NCBI GenBank assembly: GCA_029259915.1
Contig: JAJDED010000007.1
Coordinates: 186,001-250,000, forward strand
Direction of reading: 5' to 3'
DNA: 64,000 bases
From: Planctomycetota bacterium
GTDB lineage: Bacteria > Planctomycetota > Planctomycetia > Pirellulales > Lacipirellulaceae
Part shown: in pieces, positions 49,171 to 58,810 of the stretch
How positions within the stretch are numbered: the stretch's first letter is position 1
Layout: every line of letters starts with the position of its first letter
Notes under the pieces: model-generated
The model's database searches: none
Seen by the model: only the letters and a program-made list of their open reading frames with translations
What the model was told of the DNA's origin: nothing
Position numbers and translations under genes: made by a program

Positions 49171-50970
49171 CTAGATGTCCGCAGACGCATGTTCTTTGCG
49201 CCGGCGCTCCAGGGCTTCTTTGATTTCGTAACACCGTGCTTCTGTGAGAGGATAGCGCAGCGTCAGTACGATCGAAACGATGCTCAGCGCAAGCGGTAAG
49301 CCGATCTCGATGAATCGTAAGCGAAAAAGGGTTGCCGGGGCCTGCTTTTTCAGTCGAGTCGTCTCTTGTAGCAACTGCTCGGTCTTAACAATTAGGTCGG
49401 ATGGTGCGCTTGCCATCTCGGCGCTATGAGCTTGAAGTGCTTCCGCTGCTGTTCTGAATGAGCCAAGGTGATCGATTAATTGACGGGTATGTTCCGCCAC
49501 ATCGGGATTCTCTTCGATACGTTTCGTAAACTGGGTTCGCAGCTGTTCAGCACTAGTGATGGTGTTCTCGATATGTTCATCGATCTTGGCAACACGGCTG
49601 TCCACATCACCTTCGTCTGTCAGCCATATCTCGGCCTCTGACTTGATAACCGAAATATTCCCGCGCAAGTCATCGACGGTAACATTTTGCTTTTCATTGA
49701 AACTTGTAAAAATGAGAAGCACGCCGGTAGCGAAACTAGCGAAAGCTCTCCCTGTCTTGATGAACCACCAGTAGACGGAGTAATAGCTTCCTTCGGAACT
49801 CGTGCCCGTTTCCAGCTCATCTTCGTCGCAAATATCGCCCACCATCGAAGCGCCCAAAGTGAAAAACATCAACATTCCCGTCGATAGCAGCACCGTGGGA
49901 ATGAGAATAAGGTAGGGCAACTCGGGGTTATAGCAGTAGACTTTTGAGATTTGCGCAGTGCACATCAGCAGGACGGCAATTAGCAGGGTTTTGTTTTTCC
50001 CCCACCGTTTGCTCATCCAATTCAGTGGAAACACCGCCAGCAGCCCAGTAACACCCCAGGTGGTTCCAGCAATGCCAAGTAAGCTGCCGGCTGCTACCGC
50101 ATCTCCATCGTAGAGATAGAAGATAGTGATGTAGAATCCGAAGAGAGTAACGATGTCAAATGCCATTGCTAGCGCGAAAATGATCATCACCAGCGTGAGA
50201 AATGTCTTGTTGCTCAGTGCCGTTCGCATGTTCTTCCAGAATGCAGGCTTCTGCTGCTCTTTGGCGACTGCGAAGCCCGGTTCTCGGAGGGAAAAGAACC
50301 ACCAGAACGACATCGGGATGATCAAGGCAGCGATAAATATGGAAACGAAACGCAAGCCATCGATCAAGTCCCCGCCTGGTCCACGAAAAAATTCCAGGCC
50401 TGCAAGAGCAAATAACCAAGGTGTACCCATTGCAAACATGTTTCCAAAAAAACTCTTGGAACTGAACAGACGGGTACGCTCGTGGTAATCGGTAGACATT
50501 TCCATCCCCAGTGCCCCGTGGGGAATCTCAAAGATCGTGGTGGAAGTAAAGAAGATCAAGAGCCCGCCCAAGATGAAGGCGAGTTGGAACCAGTTGTAAG
50601 CAGCCTCGCTTGGGAAGAGTGCCATGACCGAGTCGCCTCGGGGCACCCACCACATCGCGACAAAGCTTAGTGCGACAGTAATGCCCCCAATGAGAATGTA
50701 GGGCCGTCGTCGCCCCCATCGGCTCCGCGTGTTGTCGGAAAGGTGCCCCATGACCGGGTCGGAGACCGCGTCCCAAAGCCTGGGGATAATCATGATTGTT
50801 CCCAACCAGAAGGCGCTCAGCCCGAGCGATATATTTCCGAGCAAGCCCATGAGTTGCCCTGCAATATTGAATAACGCAATCGGGATGACGCCTCCCATGC
50901 CGTAGGCGATCAATTGATTCCAGGGGATACGGTCTTCCGCTGCGGTTGTGTGGTGCTGAGGAGTCGACAT
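49171..50970 (-). CDS. GPH-family sugar:cation symporter with C-terminal insert
   Basis: A 599-residue MFS protein of the glycoside-pentoside-hexuronide group (MelB-like): IPRLWDAVSDPVMGHLSDNTRSRWGRRRPY (split over helices 2-3) is the diagnostic segment. About eleven helices lie in 20-430. An insert of about 115 residues (roughly 435-550), hydrophilic and coiled-coil-like (VDSRVAKIDEHIENTITSAEQ), separates the last two helices. Substrate is unknown but the neighbourhood suggests glucosides or gluco-oligosaccharides. ATG 50970 has AAGGAAAG upstream. It converges on lacI and is divergent from the glycosidase gene. Confidence 0.88.
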   Translation of the reverse strand: MSTPQHHTTAAEDRIPWNQLIAYGMGGVIPIALFNIAGQLMGLLGNISLGLSAFWLGTIMIIPRLWDAVSDPVMGHLSDNTRSRWGRRRPYILIGGITVALSFVAMWWVPRGDSVMALFPSEAAYNWFQLAFILGGLLIFFTSTTIFEIPHGALGMEMSTDYHERTRLFSSKSFFGNMFAMGTPWLFALAGLEFFRGPGGDLIDGLRFVSIFIAALIIPMSFWWFFSLREPGFAVAKEQQKPAFWKNMRTALSNKTFLTLVMIIFALAMAFDIVTLFGFYITIFYLYDGDAVAAGSLLGIAGTTWGVTGLLAVFPLNWMSKRWGKNKTLLIAVLLMCTAQISKVYCYNPELPYLILIPTVLLSTGMLMFFTLGASMVGDICDEDELETGTSSEGSYYSVYWWFIKTGRAFASFATGVLLIFTSFNEKQNVTVDDLRGNISVIKSEAEIWLTDEGDVDSRVAKIDEHIENTITSAEQLRTQFTKRIEENPDVAEHTRQLIDHLGSFRTAAEALQAHSAEMASAPSDLIVKTEQLLQETTRLKKQAPATLFRLRFIEIGLPLALSIVSIVLTLRYPLTEARCYEIKEALERRRKEHASADI

Positions 50971-51096
50971 GAATATTCTTTCCTTCGCGCTTTGGCCCAT
51001 TCGGTAAAAAAACGTGGAAATGACCGAGGGCGATTATAGGTGCAAGATCAAGATTTAGAACAGTCAAAACAATTGTTAATCCCGAATTGGGCCTTC

Positions 51097-51104
51097 AAAC
51101 GTTT
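51097..51104. promoter_or_regulatory. AAACGTTT palindrome, weak operator candidate
   Basis: The 8-bp core AAACGTTT recalls the central part of CcpA/LacI-type operators, but the flanks are not symmetric and it differs from the AGCGCT core near lacI. Confidence 0.25.
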
Positions 51105-51212
51105 CTGTCTATGTGATTTCGTAGACGATCATGCCGATATGGTTGACCACGTTGTCAGTTGCATTGGCTACAATTCCAGGAGTTTATCAGGATTCCGAGC
51201 TAACCATCTCAA

Positions 51213-51270
51213 ATTGAAAACCGCCAAGAGCGTAAGGTATTTTTTGGAATTTTACGGCTTGGTTTTCAAT
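51213..51270. repeat. Long imperfect inverted repeat
   Basis: ATTGAAAACC (51213-51222) pairs perfectly with 51261-51270; further inner pairing (CAAG, CGTAA) gives a hairpin of about 58 bases. It lies in the spacer between divergent genes where a terminator is not expected. Confidence 0.55.
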
Positions 51271-51468
51271 CGCTTGTCGTAGAGGTTAGTCTGCTTGGAC
51301 AATGAAATTCCTCGCATTTCTTGGCGTCCTTAGTGCTTTTGGCAGTTCATCCTATCAGCTTGAGTAACCATGACTCGATCGGTGTAGGCCAAATTGCCTG
51401 CTCTGCACTTGTTCGTTATGTTGCAAGGAACCTTCTCGTTGGCGTCTTTTTTGAGGAAATCTGAGAAA

Positions 51469-54400
51469 ATGAAACGATACCTTCTGTCACGCGGCAGCGG
51501 CCGTAATGTCCATGATTTGCTGCTCTTTGGAGCGACGATTCTTGTAATAGCCGCTCCTGCGGCCCTCCCTGTGTTCGCCCAGCAGCAAGTAGTACTCGAT
51601 GATTTCAGCGATGTTTCGGCGTGGAAATCGGCGCCTTCGGACGGAGTGGAGTTGAACCTTGTGCCAGACGGCGGCAAACAAGGTGGCAACATGAGGCTGG
51701 ATTTCGACTTCCACGGATATGGCGGATGGGCTAGCGCGGTTCGGCCGTTCGATTTGAATTTACCCGAAAACTTCGCCCTCGAATTCGACATCCGCGGCAA
51801 GGCACCCATCAATCAGTTTGAAATTAAACTTATCGACGACACGGGCGAGAACGTCTGGTGGGTTCCGTACAAAAGATATGAATTTACAGACCAATGGACA
51901 CACATACGGATCAAACGACGGCATATTCGTTTTGCGTGGGGGCCAGATTCTCACCTTCCCTTGCGGAAAATCTCAGCGGTGGAATTTACCATTGCCGCCG
52001 ATAGCGGTGGAAAGGGTTCGGTTTGGATCGACCAGCTCATGTTTGAACCACTTGCCCCCGACCTTCCTTACGATTTGAAACCCCTGGTAACCTATTCCTC
52101 CGTTGTAGACGACGAGGAACCGGGCGAAATTTTTGAGACGAAGAACGAACTGGCAAGAGAAAGAGAAATCGTTGTGACTGGTTGGCGCAGTGCTGCCGAC
52201 GATATCCGGCCCTGGTTGCAAGTTGATTTTCAGAAGAAGCGTGAGTTTGGCGGCCTCATACTCGATTGGGAGGAAGACCAACACGCCACCGACTACCAAG
52301 TTTTGCTCTCCAACGATGGGCAAGATTGGAAAGCGGCGTATTCCGTTCGTGGTAGTAATGGTGGGAACGACTATCTGCCGATGCGCGAGAGCGAGTCGCG
52401 TTTTGTAAAACTCGATGTAATAACAAAAAATTCTAGCAGTGGAGTGAGGCTCAAACAGTTGGAGGTCGCGCCATTGGAGTTCTCAGAGTCATCCAACAAT
52501 GTCTTCCAGCGAATCGCGCGCGATGCCCCGCGGGGCACGTTTCCCAAGTACTTCAACGGAGAGCAATCGTTTTGGACTGTCGTAGGAGTTGATGGTGCTG
52601 CCCAAGAGGCTCTTATCAATGAACAGGGCACAGTCGAGCTTAGTAAGGGCTCGTTCTCGGTCGAACCATTTCTGGAAATTGGCGAAAAGCTTTTGAATTG
52701 GCATGACGTGGAGTGCCGTCCTTCGCTCGAACAGGGATATCTGCCGATCCCTACGGTGACATGGATATCCTCTCCTGTCGAACTGCGTGCGACTGCCCTT
52801 GCAAGCGGTGAACAGGAAGATTCTGTTCTTTACGTTCGCTACTTGCTGAAAAACAATTCCGATGTGCCACAGCAGGGTACTTTGTACTTGGCACTCAGGC
52901 CGTTTCTAGTGAATCCGCCCTGGCAGTTTCTCGGTACGACTCGTGGAGTATCGCCGATTCGACAGATCGATTTTTCTGCGGCAACTGCCACTATCAATGG
53001 AAAAAAGAAGATCGAGACAATCCCCGCTGCACACGGTCGGTTTGCCGTCTCTTTTGACGAGGGCGGAGTACTAGCGGCGATTACCGAGGGCACAGGGCGA
53101 GGGCGTAATACGCTGAAAGACGATTCCGGTTTCGCGGCTGGAGTATTGAGTTTTCCTTTCGATTTGACTCCCGGTTCGCAACAAAGTGTAACTTTGGTGG
53201 CGCCGTTCGAGGACGGACGAAACCCGGTCGTCCAAGGCGACGCGGATGAGATTTTTTCAACGAAGCTAAGTGAGGCAATCTCCTCGTGGCAGGAGAAGCT
53301 CTCAGGCTTTGAAATCAGGCTTCCACCTTCTCAACAGCATATTGCACGAACCTTGCAATCAAACCTGGCTTATATCCTGATTAATCGCGATGGGCCAGGG
53401 ATTCAGCCGGGCTCCCGCAGCTACGAGCGCTCTTGGATTCGCGACGGATCACTCACGTCAGCGGCATTATTGCGATTGGGAAAATTCGAAATCGTCCGCG
53501 ATTATCTGAGATGGTATGCGTCGTATCAATTCGAAAGCGGCAAAGTTCCATGTTGTGTTGACTATCGGGGAGCGGATTCTGTCCCCGAGCACGATAGCCA
53601 TGGCCAGTTCATCTATGCAATTGCCGAATATCATCGCTTTACACACGACGACCAGTTGTTGCGAGAGTTATGGCCAAACGTGCAGGCTACTGTCGATTAC
53701 ATTCAGCAGTTGCGCAGCGAGAGAATGACAACGGAATATCGCAGTGAAGAGAAACAAGCGTTCTTTGGCCTTGTGCCGGAATCGATCAGCCACGAAGGAT
53801 ATTCCGCCAAACCTATGCATTCGTATTGGGACAATTTCTTTGTGTTACGAGGGTTGAAAGACGCAGTCTACGTGGCAGATCAATTAAAAGAAACTGAGTC
53901 TTCTAGGCAATATGCAGCGATCCGCGACGAGTTTCGGCGCGATCTAGTTGCATCCTTGGACATCGCAACAAAACAACATCAGATCGATTATCTTCCTGGT
54001 TGCGTTGAATTGGGCGATTTCGATCCTACAAGCACGACTGTTGCGGTCAGTCCTTGCGACGAGACCGACTCGATCCCCCGTGCGAAGTTGGAGCACACCT
54101 TCGACAGATACTGGTCCGAATTCGTCGCCCGTCGCGACGGCACCCGTGAATGGGATGCCTACACACCTTATGAATGGCGCGTCGTGGGAACTCTAGTGAG
54201 ACTAGGTCATAAACAGCGCGCGCTTGAAGCTATGGATTATTTTTTCAAACACCAACGTCCTTCCGAGTGGAACCATTGGGCCGAAGTCGTCTATCCCGAT
54301 CGCAGCACGGGGAAGTTCGTCGGCGATATGCCACACACTTGGGTTGGCTCCGATTTTGTGCGTTCTTTGTTAGATATGTTTGCCTACGATCGCGATTCGG

Positions 54401-54702
54401 ACCGTAGTTTGGTTGTAGGGGCGGGAATTTCAGAGAAATGGCTTTCCGGATCGACGGGGTGCTCGATCCGAGGCCTGTGGACCACCTGCGGCAAATTAGA
54501 TGTCGAATGGTCCGCCAGCAGCGATGGAAGTAGGGTCGCCCTCGGCGGCGATGCGAATCCACCCCCAGGCGGGATTATTGTCTATTCCCCTATTTCCTCT
54601 CCCATCCGATCGGCAATTATCGACGGCCAACCCGCTAAATTGATCGAGTCAAATCGCGTGATTGTGCGAAATCTGCCTGTTGTTGTGGATTTCAAGCATT
54701 AA
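51469..54702 (+). CDS. Exported six-hairpin glycosidase with F5/8-type domain
   Basis: A 1077-residue exported protein with a long signal peptide (about 1-40, ending VFAQ). Residues 42-200 are a jelly-roll carbohydrate-binding-like domain (VVLDDFSDVSAWKS ... VWIDQLMFE), and 205-345 a discoidin/F5-8 type C-like domain. A beta-sandwich linker (350-610) precedes an (alpha/alpha)6 barrel (about 620-990: SYERSWIRDGSLTSAALLRLG, HDSHGQFIYAIAEYHRF, HSYWDNFFVLRGLKDA, GDMPHTWVGSDFVRSLLDM). The Asp in SWIRDG and Glu/Asp residues of the barrel are candidates for catalysis. No GH family is assignable by eye. It precedes the GH94 gene by 73 bases. Confidence 0.72.
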   Translation: MKRYLLSRGSGRNVHDLLLFGATILVIAAPAALPVFAQQQVVLDDFSDVSAWKSAPSDGVELNLVPDGGKQGGNMRLDFDFHGYGGWASAVRPFDLNLPENFALEFDIRGKAPINQFEIKLIDDTGENVWWVPYKRYEFTDQWTHIRIKRRHIRFAWGPDSHLPLRKISAVEFTIAADSGGKGSVWIDQLMFEPLAPDLPYDLKPLVTYSSVVDDEEPGEIFETKNELAREREIVVTGWRSAADDIRPWLQVDFQKKREFGGLILDWEEDQHATDYQVLLSNDGQDWKAAYSVRGSNGGNDYLPMRESESRFVKLDVITKNSSSGVRLKQLEVAPLEFSESSNNVFQRIARDAPRGTFPKYFNGEQSFWTVVGVDGAAQEALINEQGTVELSKGSFSVEPFLEIGEKLLNWHDVECRPSLEQGYLPIPTVTWISSPVELRATALASGEQEDSVLYVRYLLKNNSDVPQQGTLYLALRPFLVNPPWQFLGTTRGVSPIRQIDFSAATATINGKKKIETIPAAHGRFAVSFDEGGVLAAITEGTGRGRNTLKDDSGFAAGVLSFPFDLTPGSQQSVTLVAPFEDGRNPVVQGDADEIFSTKLSEAISSWQEKLSGFEIRLPPSQQHIARTLQSNLAYILINRDGPGIQPGSRSYERSWIRDGSLTSAALLRLGKFEIVRDYLRWYASYQFESGKVPCCVDYRGADSVPEHDSHGQFIYAIAEYHRFTHDDQLLRELWPNVQATVDYIQQLRSERMTTEYRSEEKQAFFGLVPESISHEGYSAKPMHSYWDNFFVLRGLKDAVYVADQLKETESSRQYAAIRDEFRRDLVASLDIATKQHQIDYLPGCVELGDFDPTSTTVAVSPCDETDSIPRAKLEHTFDRYWSEFVARRDGTREWDAYTPYEWRVVGTLVRLGHKQRALEAMDYFFKHQRPSEWNHWAEVVYPDRSTGKFVGDMPHTWVGSDFVRSLLDMFAYDRDSDRSLVVGAGISEKWLSGSTGCSIRGLWTTCGKLDVEWSASSDGSRVALGGDANPPPGGIIVYSPISSPIRSAIIDGQPAKLIESNRVIVRNLPVVVDFKH

Positions 54703-54718
54703 ACCGTTGCGGAAGAGG

Positions 54719-54736
54719 CAGTTTCTATAGAAACTG
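54719..54736. promoter_or_regulatory. Perfect 18-bp palindrome between two glycosidase genes
   Basis: CAGTTTCTATAGAAACTG is a perfect 18-bp palindrome, 16 bases after the glycosidase stop and 39 bases before the GH94 ATG. It could be an operator or an RNA hairpin. Confidence 0.55.
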
Positions 54737-54775
54737 GTATTAGTTCGTAGAGATGTAGGAGCAAACAGGAGCCTC

Positions 54776-57700
54776 ATGGATTCTCAGACGATTCTTCTCA
54801 AAACCCAACCGTTTGCCAGTTTTGATCGCGAGCGGCTCGATGACGCTGCGCCGCTTGTTCATCTCCTGTCGAATCGGCAGATGGTGACCATGCTCTCTGC
54901 TGCCGGGTCGGGTTACGTGCATATGCAGGGAACCGCACTTACTCGTTGGCAAGCGGATCGAACTCAGGATCGCGATGGTTATTTCATCTACGTGCGGGAT
55001 TTAGAGAGTGGCGATTTCTGGTCGTCCGGATTTCAGCCAACCGCAGTTGAGCCTGATGAGTACCAAGCAAACTTTTATGTTGGCGCCGCCCAATTTGTGC
55101 GCGTCGATAAAGGTATTCGAACAAACACAGAAGTATGTTTAGCGACTGATGCAAACGTCGAATTGCGACGCTGCACGATCACAAACCAAAGTCAAACGAC
55201 ACGGCAGATCGAACTAACAAGCTACGCGGAACTTGTGTTGCAGGATGCGGCAGCCGATTCAGCACACCCCGCTTTTTCCAAACTTTTTATACAGACCGAA
55301 TATCTAGAGCAATCAAAGGCCCTTGTCGGGCGGCGTCGCAAACGCCGAGACGACGAAGCTACGGTCTCCGCTTGCCATTTTCTAGTTTGTGACGACGGGC
55401 GAGGACCCGACGAGTTTGAAACCGACCGACAGCGTTTTATCGGTCGGGGGCAGGATCTCAATGAACCGTTAGCAATGACTTCACTGCAACCGCTTTCTGG
55501 CTCTGTTGGCAGCGTCCTAGACCCAATCGCTAGCTTGCGGCGAACTTTTATTTTGCCTCCCAATGCAAGCGCTTGCGTAACTTTTTTTCTAGCATCTGGC
55601 GAGCAGGACGATCAGTTCGATTCGGTCGTTCAAAGGTTTACTCAGCCCGAAGCTATTGAGGAAGCTTTCGCTGCTGCCAGAGAAGCAAGCATTCAAGATC
55701 TCGCTAATGCCAGATTTGACGGGAAGCGTCTCGGTCAAGTCTTAAAACTGGCCGCAACGATGTTGTATGGGAGTGATTCGGACCAACATCCCCCGGAGAG
55801 AACGATTTCGGCCGGTTCGGCGGCATGTGAGGACCTACCGGAAGGGATTTCGAGCATCTTACCTCAGCTTGCGTGCAAGATTGAGGGCGAGGCGGATCTT
55901 ATTGCCACTTCGACACTCTTGCAAAGTCAAGCCTTCTTGCATCGTCACCAAGTGCCATGCAATCTGGTTCTACTGAATCAATTCGCCTCTCGCGAAGATC
56001 TTGACGACCTTGTTTCGCGAGCGTCAACGGCAGCTCAAGAAAATGGTGATGCCGGTCGACTGGGACAAGTCCAAGTGTATGAGAGCATTGATTTTAGCGA
56101 AGAGCAGTGCCGATGGATGTATCACTTGAACCGAATTTCTTCCAATGGCGACCTGCCATCGAGTGCGGAGGTTCTCTCTCGAGTCTCGCACTCGCCCAAT
56201 TCTGTAACGGCACCTGCTACGTTTCGTCCTGCGGCTCCAGGGGACCCGCATTCTGATGCGGAGGAACCTGCCAGCGAAGAACTGCAGTTCTTTAATGGGA
56301 TAGGTGGTTTCTCAGTCGATGGCAAAGAATACGTGCTGCGTATTCCTGCTCGCAAAAACGAATCGTTACAACTACCTCCCATGCCATGGGTCAACGTTAT
56401 TGCGAACGAAAAACTCGGCATGTTGGTCACAGAAACAGGCGCGGGTTACACATGGGCTAATAACAGCCGAGAGAATCGACTCACGCCTTGGTACAACGAT
56501 CCTATTCGCGACCCGCACGGCGAAGCTCTGTACATTCGAGACGAAGACGCTGGCGCCTATTGGTCGCTAACTCCCGGTCCCGTGCCGGGGTCATCTTCTT
56601 ACGAAGTGCGTCATGGATTCGGTTACACTGTTTTTCGGCATGAGAGTGCGGGTCTTCAGCAAGAAGTCGTCAAGTTTGTTCCGCGCGAAGACCCGGTTTC
56701 GATCACGCATGTAAAACTTTGCAATACGTCTAGTCAGGTCCGACACCTAAACTTGTTTAATTACCACTGTTGGGAATTAAGCAATGGGGGGCCACGACCT
56801 GACCAACAAATACATACTTCTCTCGACGAGTCGCGTCGGACCATTTGGGCCGCGAACCACGTTCCCAGTCCATTTTCGGGTCGAGCAGCATTCGCCACGC
56901 TTGTTCTCGATTCAGAAAATGCACAAGTGTCCATGACCTCGGACCGAACCGAATTCTTGGGCCGCAATGGAAGTCTCAGCCGTCCACAAGCCTTGAAGTG
57001 TGGAACATCTCTTTCCGGACGAGTGGGTTGTGATCTCGATCCTTGTGCAGCGAGCCAAGCATATATTGAACTGCAACCGGGGGAGACAATTGAGTACGCA
57101 ATCCTATTGGGCCAAGCGAACACAACCGACGAAGCCCAGTTGCTGATCGACCACTTCAGCAACTTTCAGACCGTGAGTGATTCGCTCTGCGAAGTAAAGA
57201 AATACTGGTCTGATCTTTTGTCGGCTGTGCAAGTGGAAACGCCTTCGCGGGAAATCAACTTCATGGTCAATGGGTGGCTGCCTTATCAAAATCTGTCGTG
57301 TCGCATTTGGGGGCGCTCGGCCTACTACCAGGCAGGCGGCGCCTATGGATTTCGTGACCAGTTGCAAGACTCTGCTGCATTGGTTCATCACTTGCCCAAA
57401 TTGACTCGCGATCAGATTTTGCTACACGCTGCGCACCAATTTTTCGAGGGCGACGTCATGCACTGGTGGCACACGCCCACTAGTAGCGGATTGCGCACCA
57501 CGTTTTCAGACGACTTGCTGTGGCTACCCATGATCGCTGCTGAGTATGTCGCTGCTACTGGAGATGCGGAACTTTGGAATGAAGACGTGCGCTTTCTCCA
57601 CGCTGAGCCGCTTGCGGACGGTGAACCCGAAACCTTTATGACGCCTCGCGACTTAGGACACAAAGGTTCGGTTTACGAGCATTGCTGCCGCGCTCTGGAT

Positions 57701-58729
57701 CGGGGTCTCACTCGGGGGGTGCATGGTCTGCCTCTGATGGGCTGCGGCGACTGGAACGACGGCATGAATCGTGTCGGGCAGTCGGGTAGCGGCGAAAGTG
57801 TTTGGCTTGGATTCTTCATCGATTACATTCTCGAAAAGATGCTACCTGTCTGCGAGCAGTTCGGCGACACCAATCGGTTGCAGAAATATGGTGACTATCG
57901 CGAACAGCTCCGAATTGCATTGAACGATGCCGGCTGGGACGGTGCTTGGTACCGCCGTGCTTACTTCGATGATGGAACTCCTCTTGGAACCGCTGCATCA
58001 GACGAATGCAAAATCGATGCCCTAGCACAAGCCTGGGCAGTTCTATCGGGTGCCGCTCCGGCAAGTCGGGCTGCTAGTGCCCTTGCGGCTGCAGAGAAAC
58101 ACTTGGTTGACGAATCCGCAGGGTTGATTCGTTTGCTTGATCCTCCGTTCGACAAAATGAAAAACGATCCTGGGTATATCAAGGGATATGTGCCCGGTGT
58201 TCGGGAAAATGGCGGCCAGTATACGCATGGCGTCCTCTGGTTTATCCGTGCACTTGCTGAACAAGGTGCCGGGACGCGCGCAACCCAATTGCTGAAGATG
58301 CTTTCGCCCGTGAGCCATGGTCGCACACGCGAGGAGGTCGCCACGTACATGGCGGAGCCTTACGTAGTGGCTGCCGACGTCTATGGGCAACCCCCTCACA
58401 CTGGCCGAGCTGGCTGGTCTTGGTACACCGGCTCAGCCGGATGGATGTTCCGAGTGGCCTTCGAAACAATTCTTGGCATACGTTTAGTACATGGAAAGTT
58501 TTTACAGGTCGATCCACGCATTTCGGCAGATTGGCCAGAGTGTCGAGTGCGATACCGGTTACCAGAGGATCAGACGATTTACGAAATTACCATCGAAAAT
58601 CCAAACGGAAATCAGCAAGGAGTTACTTCAGCCAGGCTAGATGGTGACTCGATCGCTGTATCCTCGGGCATCGCAAAAATCCCACTTCTCAAGGATGGAA
58701 AACTTCACCAGGTGGAAATCAGTCTCTAG
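54776..58729 (+). CDS. GH94 glycoside phosphorylase, large form
   Basis: A 1317-residue cytoplasmic protein (no signal peptide) of the GH94 family (old GT36). It has two N-terminal beta-sandwich regions, each with paired WADRTQDRDGYFIYVRD- and WYNDPIRDPHGEALYIRDED-like segments, then an (alpha/alpha)6 barrel with RDQLQDSAALVHH and the catalytic MGCGDWNDGMN (988-998; Asp992 or Asp995 the general acid). GH94 enzymes phosphorolyse beta-glucosides such as cellobiose, laminaribiose or 1,2-beta-oligoglucans to a sugar 1-phosphate. The large, double-sandwich form is closer in size to 1,2-beta-oligoglucan phosphorylases than to cellobiose phosphorylase (about 800 aa). AGGAG lies 10 bases before the ATG. 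Confidence 0.85.
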   Translation: MDSQTILLKTQPFASFDRERLDDAAPLVHLLSNRQMVTMLSAAGSGYVHMQGTALTRWQADRTQDRDGYFIYVRDLESGDFWSSGFQPTAVEPDEYQANFYVGAAQFVRVDKGIRTNTEVCLATDANVELRRCTITNQSQTTRQIELTSYAELVLQDAAADSAHPAFSKLFIQTEYLEQSKALVGRRRKRRDDEATVSACHFLVCDDGRGPDEFETDRQRFIGRGQDLNEPLAMTSLQPLSGSVGSVLDPIASLRRTFILPPNASACVTFFLASGEQDDQFDSVVQRFTQPEAIEEAFAAAREASIQDLANARFDGKRLGQVLKLAATMLYGSDSDQHPPERTISAGSAACEDLPEGISSILPQLACKIEGEADLIATSTLLQSQAFLHRHQVPCNLVLLNQFASREDLDDLVSRASTAAQENGDAGRLGQVQVYESIDFSEEQCRWMYHLNRISSNGDLPSSAEVLSRVSHSPNSVTAPATFRPAAPGDPHSDAEEPASEELQFFNGIGGFSVDGKEYVLRIPARKNESLQLPPMPWVNVIANEKLGMLVTETGAGYTWANNSRENRLTPWYNDPIRDPHGEALYIRDEDAGAYWSLTPGPVPGSSSYEVRHGFGYTVFRHESAGLQQEVVKFVPREDPVSITHVKLCNTSSQVRHLNLFNYHCWELSNGGPRPDQQIHTSLDESRRTIWAANHVPSPFSGRAAFATLVLDSENAQVSMTSDRTEFLGRNGSLSRPQALKCGTSLSGRVGCDLDPCAASQAYIELQPGETIEYAILLGQANTTDEAQLLIDHFSNFQTVSDSLCEVKKYWSDLLSAVQVETPSREINFMVNGWLPYQNLSCRIWGRSAYYQAGGAYGFRDQLQDSAALVHHLPKLTRDQILLHAAHQFFEGDVMHWWHTPTSSGLRTTFSDDLLWLPMIAAEYVAATGDAELWNEDVRFLHAEPLADGEPETFMTPRDLGHKGSVYEHCCRALDRGLTRGVHGLPLMGCGDWNDGMNRVGQSGSGESVWLGFFIDYILEKMLPVCEQFGDTNRLQKYGDYREQLRIALNDAGWDGAWYRRAYFDDGTPLGTAASDECKIDALAQAWAVLSGAAPASRAASALAAAEKHLVDESAGLIRLLDPPFDKMKNDPGYIKGYVPGVRENGGQYTHGVLWFIRALAEQGAGTRATQLLKMLSPVSHGRTREEVATYMAEPYVVAADVYGQPPHTGRAGWSWYTGSAGWMFRVAFETILGIRLVHGKFLQVDPRISADWPECRVRYRLPEDQTIYEITIENPNGNQQGVTSARLDGDSIAVSSGIAKIPLLKDGKLHQVEISL

Positions 58730-58810
58730 CTGATTTTAAGAATCGATGGACTTGGTCTGTACGAATAACCGAAGTAGTACACGCTTTAGCCCTCATTTAT
58801 AGAGATTCCG

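Larger units (their letters stand above)
50971..51468. other. Divergent control region of the carbohydrate locus
   Basis: 498 bases between the symporter and glycosidase starts. It holds an AAACGTTT palindrome (51097-51104) and a long imperfect hairpin (51213-51270). No gene. Confidence 0.6.
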
